In this document: positions 1-4,747 of the stretch, piece by piece | How the letters are laid out: every line of letters starts with the position of its first letter | Numbering within the stretch: position 1 is the stretch's first letter | DNA from: Bifidobacterium breve | GTDB taxonomy: Bacteria > Actinomycetota > Acidimicrobiia > Acidimicrobiales > Ilumatobacteraceae | Reading direction: 5' to 3' | Assembly: GCA_943325425.2 (NCBI GenBank) | Contig: CALPPJ020000061.1 | Coordinates: 1-7,249 of the forward strand | Length of the DNA stretch: 7,249 nucleotides | Position numbers and translations under genes: made by a program | The notes under the pieces: generated by a model | The model's input: the letters and a program-made list of their open reading frames with translations, nothing else | What the model was told of the DNA's origin: nothing | Database searches by the model: none

Positions 1-248
1 CCGGGGTTAACCCAGCACTGAAGCAATCGTTGAACCAGCACATTCGGGGGTTGCGTGACGATGGAATGACCGTGCTGTTCGTTGAGCACGACATGGATAT
101 GGTTCACGATATTTCTGACTGGGTCATTGTTATGGCCGAAGGTCGCATCATCGCTGAGGGAACCCCTGATGACATCTCATCAAATACTGCGGTGATCGAT
201 GCTTACTTAGGCACCCGTCAAGGTCAGTCGCTTTTGGAAGGTGAATGA
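1..248 (+). CDS. livG: LivG-type branched-chain amino acid ABC transporter ATP-binding protein, 3' fragment
   Basis: This is the last 81 codons of an ATPase subunit of a HAAT-family (branched-chain amino acid/amide) importer; the reading frame is open from base 3 and enters from the left, so the start lies outside the window. What remains follows Walker B: the stretch VLFVEHDMDMV holds the switch (H-loop) histidine, followed by the C-terminal pattern AEGRIIAEGTPDDI and AVIDAYLG that is characteristic of LivG-like subunits (AEGTP-x-EI, then a V-I-x-A-Y-L-G end). The subunit would hydrolyse ATP at the cytoplasmic face together with LivF to drive import through LivH/LivM permeases, which are expected further upstream. 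The stop codon overlaps the start of the next gene, so the two are translationally coupled. Family assignment is firm; the true substrate is not visible from a fragment. A TTG at base 30 could be read as a start but is internal to the domain. Confidence 0.9.
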   Translation, partial: GVNPALKQSLNQHIRGLRDDGMTVLFVEHDMDMVHDISDWVIVMAEGRIIAEGTPDDISSNTAVIDAYLGTRQGQSLLEGE

Positions 249-985
249 TGGAGAGTTCAATTGTCCTTCATGCTCAAGAATTGGTTGCTGGGTATATCCC
301 CGAAGTCAATATTTTGAATGGATGCGATCTTGAGGTTCGTGCGGGCGAGTTTGTCGGCATTATCGGACCTAATGGAGCAGGGAAGTCAACGCTCCTGAAA
401 GCCATCCTCGGTATGTGCAAGATCCGCTCAGGGTCAATCTCTCTGAATGGTCAAGACATCACTGGCCGCAAGGCTCATGAGTTGGTGCCGTTAGGAGTCG
501 GGTACGTCCCGCAGACTAAGAACGTCTTTCCGAGCCTCACTGTGAAAGAGAATCTCGAAATGGGATGTTTCTTGAAGCCTTCAGTTTTCAAGGAACGTTT
601 TGCGTACGTCGCCGAGATGTTTCCCAAGCTGGCCGATCGCTCCGCGCAACGAGCTGGCGCCTTATCGGGTGGTGAACGACAGATGGTCGCCATGGGACGA
701 GCCTTGATGCTTGAGCCGAAAGTTCTACTTCTGGACGAACCATCAGCGGGACTTTCTCCGGCCCTACAAGACGAAGTATTCGTTCAATGCCGCACCATTA
801 ATGCTTCGGGTGTCGCAATCTTGATGGTTGAGCAAAACGCCCGACGCTGCTTACAGGTCGTGAATCGGGGATACGTGCTCGATCAAGGCCGCAATGCCTA
901 CACCGGCACCGGTCGTGAGTTACTCGGTGACCCCAATGTGATCGAGTTGTATCTCGGTACGTTGGCCAAAGCCACCGGCGGCTGA
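245..985 (+). CDS. livF: LivF-type branched-chain amino acid ABC transporter ATP-binding protein
   Basis: Complete 246-residue ATPase, the usual length for LivF. Visible elements in order: Walker A GPNGAGKST (41-49), Q-loop Gln90 in GYVPQ, ABC signature LSGGERQ (140-146), Walker B KVLLLDEP (159-166) with catalytic Glu165, D-loop SAGLSP, and the switch region MVEQNA (194-199), in which Gln replaces the usual His, as is typical of LivF-like subunits. The C-terminus VIELYLG also fits LivF. It would pair with LivG as the two nucleotide-binding domains of an importer for branched-chain or related amino acids. Two start codons compete: ATG at 245 (ATGA overlap with the livG stop) and ATG at 248 (one-base overlap). 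The ribosome site GGAAGG at 236-241 is only 3 bases from the first and 6 from the second, so 248 may be the real start. No gene follows on this strand before the convergent lipoprotein gene. Confidence 0.95.
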   Translation: MMESSIVLHAQELVAGYIPEVNILNGCDLEVRAGEFVGIIGPNGAGKSTLLKAILGMCKIRSGSISLNGQDITGRKAHELVPLGVGYVPQTKNVFPSLTVKENLEMGCFLKPSVFKERFAYVAEMFPKLADRSAQRAGALSGGERQMVAMGRALMLEPKVLLLDEPSAGLSPALQDEVFVQCRTINASGVAILMVEQNARRCLQVVNRGYVLDQGRNAYTGTGRELLGDPNVIELYLGTLAKATGG

Positions 986-1000
986 ACACATTTTCTTGGT

Positions 1001-1052
1001 TTTTCTGGTGGCGAAAATCGCCTAAATTTCTGCAATTTTCGCCACCAGAAAA
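1001..1052. repeat. 18-bp perfect inverted repeat between convergent genes
   Basis: Arms at 1001-1018 (TTTTCTGGTGGCGAAAAT) and 1035-1052 are exact reverse complements, separated by a 16-base spacer; scattered further pairs extend outward to about 995 and 1058. It lies 15 bases after the livF stop and could end livF transcription, but neither strand shows a proper T-run after the 3' arm, so it is not a textbook intrinsic terminator. The left arm also contains a smaller hairpin, GGCG-AAAAT-CGCC (1010-1022), which would compete with the long stem. Alternatives are a REP-like extragenic palindrome or a protein binding site. Confidence 0.75.
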
Positions 1053-1068
1053 TCAAAGCGAGAATAGA

Positions 1069-1096
1069 AAAGGCCCCCGGTTTCCCAGGGGCCTTT
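1069..1096 (-). terminator. Rho-independent terminator of the substrate-binding protein gene
   Basis: A 9-bp stem, AAAGGCCCC at 1069-1077 against GGGGCCTTT at 1088-1096, is extended by two more pairs across one mismatch and closed by a four-base loop. Read on the - strand, the GC-rich stem is followed directly by TTTTCTATTCTC, a good U-tract, and the hairpin sits 47 bases after the TGA of the convergent lipoprotein gene. On the + strand the stem is followed by CCAGTTC, so it would be a weak terminator for livF. Confidence 0.88.
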
Positions 1097-1105
1097 CCAG
1101 TTCAC

Positions 1106-1128
1106 AACTAGTTCTTGTCGAACTAGTT
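1106..1128. repeat. Small AACTAGTT hairpin between stop codon and terminator
   Basis: AACTAGTTC (1106-1114) and GAACTAGTT (1120-1128) form a 9-bp perfect stem around the loop TTGTC. Because AACTAGTT is itself a palindrome, the two copies are both direct and inverted repeats. On the - strand it lies between the lipoprotein stop codon and the GC-rich terminator, where it may protect the mRNA 3' end or assist termination. Function is inferred only from position. Confidence 0.6.
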
Positions 1129-1142
1129 ACTGATCGAGTTGA

Positions 1143-2525
1143 TCACTTACCAGCGTCGAAGTTTTCTCCGAGTGCGTTACCCATGTTGCCATCGGTTCCG
1201 TACCACATCTTGACCTTCGGGCCAATTCCGTTTTCAACGGCGGTACGCAAGATGCGGCTACCTTCGTCGAACGAAACCAACACGATGGCGTCAGGGTCAG
1301 CAGCGACAATTTCGCCAACTTCAGCGTCGAACGATGCTGCGGTCGGGTCGTATGCCTTGACACCCTTGACTTCAACACCAGCGGCCTCAAGAACGTCCTT
1401 CACGACTGCGGCAATACCATTACCGTAAGCGTCATCAAGGTTCATGATGAAGACCGAAGCGTTACCGTCTTCGATGATCTGGTTAGCAACTACTGCACCC
1501 TGAAGTCCGTCGGCCGGAGCGTTACGGAAGTAGAGGCTGTCATCAGCGTAATCGCTGAGTGCTGGGCTGGTGTTTGCGGGGCTGAACATGGTGATTCCAG
1601 CGGCAGTGATCTTGTCGATCACGGTCAAGGTCACACCTGATGAAGCAGCACCAACGATGGCGTCAACGCCTTCGCTGATCAAACGGTCAGCAGTGGTTGA
1701 AGCAATGTCAGTTGAAGTATCGCCCGAGTCACCCTGGGTGTACAGAACTTCTTTGCCCAACACGCCACCGGCAGTGTTGATTTCATTGATTGCGAAAACG
1801 AGACCGGCGTACTCGGGGTCACCGAGGAATGCGAGGCTTCCGGTTTCGGGAAGAAGCGAACCAATGTGCAACTGACCATCACCGGCGCGAGTTGAAGTAG
1901 TGGTACCCAACTCAACGATGGCTGATTCAGGAGCCGAGGCAGCGATCAGGTTTTCATTTGATGCTTCGGTGATGCGGTTGTCGGCACCGAATTCAAGCAT
2001 GGCGTAGCTGCCTTCGAGGGGCTCACCGTTGCCATTGAATTCGTGAGGACCAGACAAACCGTCATAATCGGGGTCGCCACCTTCAGCGATGATCGCCATG
2101 CAATCAGCGAAGGTCGTGCACTTGGTGCCGCCCTTGGTGATGCCGACAATTTCGTTGGCGTGTGCTGCACCGTCGGTGCCTGCAATTTCAGCGGCCAATG
2201 CGATAACAATGGCGGCGTCGTAGGCCTCTGCTGCGTAGTTGAAGTCAGCCAAAGCTTCGTTACCGAGTGATACCCAGTAATCGGAAACTTCTGCGAGCCA
2301 CTCTTCGCTGATTTCGGCACCCTTCGGTGTCGTACCCTTCATTCCTTCAAGTTCGCCACCAGCGGCCGGTGCTTCCGTTGACGGAGCCTCGGTTGAAGGT
2401 GCTTCACTTGTTGCTGGAGCCTCGGTGGTGGCTGACTCGCCGTCATCGCCGCCGCAGGCTGAAGCGCCCACGATTGCAAGACCAACGAGAAGAGCACCAA
2501 CGCGGCGTGCGCGGGACTTCTGCAT
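1143..2525 (-). CDS. LivK-family (type I periplasmic-binding) substrate-binding lipoprotein with circularly permuted domain order
   Basis: A 460-residue extracytoplasmic lipoprotein expected to capture branched-chain amino acids or related substrates for the adjacent LivG/LivF transporter. The ATG at 2525 is chosen because GGGGGAG lies 5 bases upstream and a lipoprotein signal follows at once: basic n-region, hydrophobic LLVGLAIVG, lipobox ASAC with Cys24. Residues 32-56 are a Thr/Glu/Ala/Pro stalk with repeated TEAP units. Residues 58-187 then match the part of the family that normally ends the protein: LEGMKGTTP, FNYAAEAYDAAIVIALAAE, a probable disulfide pair Cys136/Cys141, and DYDGLSGPHEF...LEFGADNRI. 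Residues 188-217 are a low-similarity linker. Residues 218-460 match the normal beginning and middle: IGSLLPETGSLAFLG, INTAGGVLGKEV, ISEGVDAIVGAASSGVT, MFSPANTSPALSD, AYGNGIAAVVKDVLE, and end at GNALGENFDAGK. The end of the last block would join directly to the start of the first. The frame is unbroken, with no sign of frameshift. Family is certain; the permutation is judged from remembered LivK order and needs an alignment or model. Confidence 0.9.
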   Translation of the reverse strand: MQKSRARRVGALLVGLAIVGASACGGDDGESATTEAPATSEAPSTEAPSTEAPAAGGELEGMKGTTPKGAEISEEWLAEVSDYWVSLGNEALADFNYAAEAYDAAIVIALAAEIAGTDGAAHANEIVGITKGGTKCTTFADCMAIIAEGGDPDYDGLSGPHEFNGNGEPLEGSYAMLEFGADNRITEASNENLIAASAPESAIVELGTTTSTRAGDGQLHIGSLLPETGSLAFLGDPEYAGLVFAINEINTAGGVLGKEVLYTQGDSGDTSTDIASTTADRLISEGVDAIVGAASSGVTLTVIDKITAAGITMFSPANTSPALSDYADDSLYFRNAPADGLQGAVVANQIIEDGNASVFIMNLDDAYGNGIAAVVKDVLEAAGVEVKGVKAYDPTAASFDAEVGEIVAADPDAIVLVSFDEGSRILRTAVENGIGPKVKMWYGTDGNMGNALGENFDAGK

Positions 2526-2562
2526 AATTTCTCCCCCTATGGAGATCAGGGGCGGGTGCCCC
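2526..2562 (-). promoter_or_regulatory. 5' leader of the lipoprotein gene with strong SD and two competing hairpins
   Basis: Reading the - strand toward the ATG: GGGGC (2562-2558), ACCC, GCCCC (2553-2549), T, GATCTCCAT, AGGGG (2538-2534), GAG, AAATT, ATG. The GGGGGAG (2537-2531) is a strong ribosome binding site. The central GCCCC can pair with the upstream GGGGC (5-bp stem, four-base loop) or, as CCCCT, with the AGGGG of the ribosome site (5 bp, nine-base loop). In addition CTCC (2544-2541) can pair with the GGAG. Pairing is seen in the sequence; a regulatory switch is inference. Confidence 0.45.
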
Positions 2563-2582
2563 ATTTGGTTTGGAAGATGTCA

Positions 2583-2605
2583 GGTTACCGCACAGTTACA
2601 TAACC
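2583..2605. repeat. GTTAC direct repeat inside a GGTTA/TAACC inverted repeat, divergent promoter region
   Basis: GTTAC occurs at 2584-2588 and again at 2595-2599, 11 bases apart or about one helical turn. The outer ends GGTTA (2583-2587) and TAACC (2601-2605) are inverted. The site lies in the 176-base region between the divergent lipoprotein and crotonase genes, where an operator would be expected. The units are short and could be chance. Confidence 0.25.
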
Positions 2606-2689
2606 AAAACCCAATCAGCACACCGATTTAACTCACCAGACATATTCGATCGGGACCTTCCCGTAGCCAAGAATTGCCTTTGCTTTGAC

Positions 2690-2695
2690 TACGGT
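2690..2695 (+). promoter_or_regulatory. Candidate -10 box (TACGGT) for a leaderless crotonase transcript
   Basis: TACGGT fits the actinobacterial TANNNT -10 pattern and ends 6 bases before the ATG at 2702, so transcription could start at the A of the start codon. No purine-rich ribosome site precedes this ATG, which supports a leaderless mRNA. No convincing -35 hexamer is visible. Confidence 0.4.
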
Positions 2696-2701
2696 TGGCC
2701 C

Positions 2702-3499
2702 ATGAGCGAAGTTCTGTACGAAGTTGACGGCCATATTGCCACCATCACATTGAATGCCCCTGAGCGGATGAACACCATCTCCGGGGCCATGTTGAATGAA
2801 TTGTCAGATCAACTCTTACGGGGTGACCGGGACCGCAATGTACGTTGCATCGTGTTGACGGGGGCAGGAAAGGCCTTCTGTGCAGGTCTTGATCTGGCTT
2901 CGCAGATGGGGCAAAAAGAAAGCCTGGGAGTCCTTGATGCCGGAGGGGACATGGGTTCTGAGTTTGACCTGCGAACTGCACCGCCGGTCGTTTTGCACAA
3001 CCTCGACACGCCAACCATTTGTTCAATAAACGGCGGTGCCGCGGGATACGGCCTTGATTTGGCTTTCGGCTGCGATATTCGTATTGCGGCTACAACCGCG
3101 AAGTTAGCCCCGGGTTTCGCCAAGCGCGGCATTCTTCCTGAAAGCGGAGGAACCTGGTTGTTGCCACGCATGGTCGGATACGCCAAGGCTGCGGAAATCT
3201 GTTTCACCGGTCGCACCTTGACCGCCGATGAAGGACTCGAGCTTGGTTTGGTAAACCACGTTGTCGCTCCTGAACTACTAGACGAGCGCACCTATGGGTT
3301 GGCCGGTGAAATCGCCGCCAATGCACCTCTCGCAGTTCGCGCCATCAAGCGCATGATGCGTGCCGCTGAGACAGAAACGTTTGAACAAAACATCCACCAT
3401 GTTTTCTTACAACTATTACCGCTCTTTAAAACTCAAGATTTCAAGGAGGGTGTTGCTTCATTTATGGAGAAGCGACCCGCAAACTTCACAGGTCGCTAA
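2702..3499 (+). CDS. Enoyl-CoA hydratase/isomerase (crotonase) family protein, PaaG-like active site
   Basis: A 265-residue crotonase-fold enzyme acting on acyl-CoA thioesters in the cytoplasm. The open frame extends upstream to 2570, but family homology begins at ATG 2702 (MSEVLYEVDGHIATITLNAPERMN), which also has a suitable -10 box. Oxyanion-hole segments are GAGKAFCAGLDL (54-65) and NGGAAGYGLDLAFGCDI (110-126). By remembered alignment with mitochondrial crotonase, the first catalytic Glu is replaced by Asp119 and the second by Phe139, while an acidic residue, Glu147 in GILPESGGTWLLPR, stands where PaaG-type isomerases carry their catalytic Asp. That favours double-bond or ring isomerisation over simple hydration, although hydratase labels are common for such proteins. 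The C-terminal ANAPLAVRAIKRMM helix is standard. It starts a + strand cluster, and the next gene begins on the base after its stop. The exact substrate is unknown. Confidence 0.92.
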   Translation: MSEVLYEVDGHIATITLNAPERMNTISGAMLNELSDQLLRGDRDRNVRCIVLTGAGKAFCAGLDLASQMGQKESLGVLDAGGDMGSEFDLRTAPPVVLHNLDTPTICSINGGAAGYGLDLAFGCDIRIAATTAKLAPGFAKRGILPESGGTWLLPRMVGYAKAAEICFTGRTLTADEGLELGLVNHVVAPELLDERTYGLAGEIAANAPLAVRAIKRMMRAAETETFEQNIHHVFLQLLPLFKTQDFKEGVASFMEKRPANFTGR

Positions 3500-4195
3500 G
3501 TGGACGCCGTGAAACCGATTTCGGCGATTGAGGTGTTGTCATCGACACGAGCGATTCGCCGTTATACGAATGATCCGATTCCAACCGCTGATCTCAATCA
3601 AATCTTGTGGTTAGCTTCACGAGCCCCCAGTGGTTCCAACCGCCAACCATTTCGTTTTCTGGCAATCACCAATGGAGAAGTTGCTGACAAAGTAAAGAGC
3701 GCACTCGGAGAATCGTTTCGACAAGGTTGGGCCGCAAAATTGCGCAACGATGGTTATCAAGCGGGCTCTGGTCAAGATCCCACTTCGCCAAAGTCACGTC
3801 AAGCCGCAACGATGCAGTATTACGTTGACCACATCGAACAAGTTCCGGTCATTGTCTTCGCATGCCTTGTTCGTTATCGCGAAGCGTCACCATACGAAGG
3901 GGCATCGATTTACCCAGCGTGTCAAAACTTGCTTTTAGCAGCGCGGTCCCTCGGCTACGGGGGTGCGCTCACCATGTGGCATCAAGGTGTTGAAAATCAA
4001 CTACGTGAACTTTTGGCTATTCCAGACAACGTCGCCATCTCGGCGTGCATCACCCTTGGTACACCGCAAGGCTCGCACGGACCTGTTCGACGTCGCCCCA
4101 TTTCGGAATTGGTTTTTGAGAATCAATGGGGGATCAACCCATCTTGGGCGGTCGACCCCGATGGCACAACGTTCACATCGGCCGGTCCGAAATAG
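3500..4195 (+). CDS. Nitroreductase-family FMN-dependent oxidoreductase
   Basis: A 231-residue protein of the nitroreductase fold, normally a homodimer with FMN at the interface that uses NAD(P)H to reduce nitro groups, quinones, enones or other acceptors. FMN-phosphate motif TRAIRRYTNDPIP (16-28), then ASRAPSGSNRQPFRF (39-53) with the conserved Ser-x-x-Asn-x-Gln-Pro arrangement, the mid-protein ASIYPACQNLLLAARSLGYGGALTMW (136-160) with the flavin-contacting Gly pair, and ITLGTPQG followed by three Arg (197-199), as usual near the C-terminus. The GTG start at 3500 directly abuts the TAA of the crotonase gene; AGG at 3490-3492 is a weak ribosome site, and a second GTG at 3509 is possible. Zero spacing implies translational coupling and a shared pathway. 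The substrate cannot be read from the sequence. Confidence 0.9.
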   Translation: MDAVKPISAIEVLSSTRAIRRYTNDPIPTADLNQILWLASRAPSGSNRQPFRFLAITNGEVADKVKSALGESFRQGWAAKLRNDGYQAGSGQDPTSPKSRQAATMQYYVDHIEQVPVIVFACLVRYREASPYEGASIYPACQNLLLAARSLGYGGALTMWHQGVENQLRELLAIPDNVAISACITLGTPQGSHGPVRRRPISELVFENQWGINPSWAVDPDGTTFTSAGPK

Positions 4196-4213
4196 TTCGG
4201 CATCGGGCAAAAC

Positions 4214-4747
4214 ATGGTTGATCAATCCTTCTACGAGTTACTTGGCGTTAACCGTGAATCAACAACTCATGAGATTGTGGCCGCGCGCCGGATGTTGGCT
4301 CGCGAATTCCATCCCGATCGTGGCGGAGACCCTCAACACATGGCTCTCGTCAACCTTGCTTTTGACACCATTATGGCGAGCCGAGCAGAACCACTGATTG
4401 AAGTATCTCAAGTTGACGAGACACCAATTTGCGCTCCAGACCAATCGAGTCGGTTTGTCGTTGATCGACCATCCTTCACGATTAACGCACTTCCCGTTGT
4501 GGCCTATGAAGTGGTCCTTCTAGCGGCCCGAGTATTGGGAGACGTGAGTTCAGATGAGCCTCCGTATTTGTTGGAAGTGCAACTTGAGGACCCTCCTCTG
4601 ACCTGGTGCCAATTAGAGATTGTCCCCGACGCGGGATCGTCAACAGTGAGTTTCATTGTGGACCGAGCGGTGAATACTCTCGAAATTCGCGATCTTTGGG
4701 TACGCACAATTAACGAGATTGGTTTTTTGAACCATGAGCAGCTTTAG
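4214..4747 (+). CDS. Short J-domain (DnaJ-like) protein with an unrecognised C-terminal region
   Basis: A 177-residue protein. Residues 5-57 form a J domain: FYELLGV opening, helix II ending in REF, the diagnostic HPD at 33-35 followed by RGGDP, and NLAFDTIM in place of the usual N-x-A-Y-x-x-L. HPD is the element that stimulates Hsp70 (DnaK) ATPase, so a co-chaperone role is likely. There is no Gly/Phe region, no zinc finger and no DnaJ C-terminal peptide-binding domain, so it is a class III-type J protein. Residues 80-177 are alternately hydrophobic and acidic, suggest beta strands, and match nothing I recognise; they may recruit a specific client. The gene lies 18 bases after the nitroreductase gene with only a poor ribosome site before it, and its last 38 bases overlap the 3' end of the opposite-strand Sua5 gene. 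Confidence 0.82.
   Translation: MVDQSFYELLGVNRESTTHEIVAARRMLAREFHPDRGGDPQHMALVNLAFDTIMASRAEPLIEVSQVDETPICAPDQSSRFVVDRPSFTINALPVVAYEVVLLAARVLGDVSSDEPPYLLEVQLEDPPLTWCQLEIVPDAGSSTVSFIVDRAVNTLEIRDLWVRTINEIGFLNHEQL

Noticed and set aside
2358..2429. TEAP-coding repeats considered as a DNA repeat or recombination element
   Set aside because: They are an ordinary low-complexity lipoprotein stalk with varied codons rather than a conserved DNA unit.
1143..2525. Frameshift, pseudogene or chimeric assembly as the cause of the odd block order
   Set aside because: The frame is open throughout with signal peptide, stalk, leader and terminator in place, and each block appears only once and complete, which argues for a functional permuted gene. 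A misassembly cannot be fully excluded without reads.
1570..2527. Several long open frames on the strand opposite the lipoprotein gene (for example 1570-1875, 1946-2320)
   Set aside because: They are shadows of the real gene; their translations show no domain and no ribosome sites.
2526..2564. Start of the substrate-binding lipoprotein 13 codons further upstream
   Set aside because: The extension (GHPPLISIGGEI) would precede the basic n-region and spoil the signal peptide, and the GGGGGAG ribosome site would be inside the coding region.
2570..2701. 44-codon N-terminal extension of the crotonase
   Set aside because: Crotonase homology begins at ATG 2702; the extension has no recognisable motif and overlaps the divergent promoter region.
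2745..3291. Long - strand frames inside the crotonase gene
   Set aside because: Antisense shadows with Ser/Pro/Arg-rich composition and no family signal.
3963..4397. A 144-codon + frame spanning the nitroreductase and J-protein junction
   Set aside because: It overlaps two well-supported genes in another frame and shows no motif.
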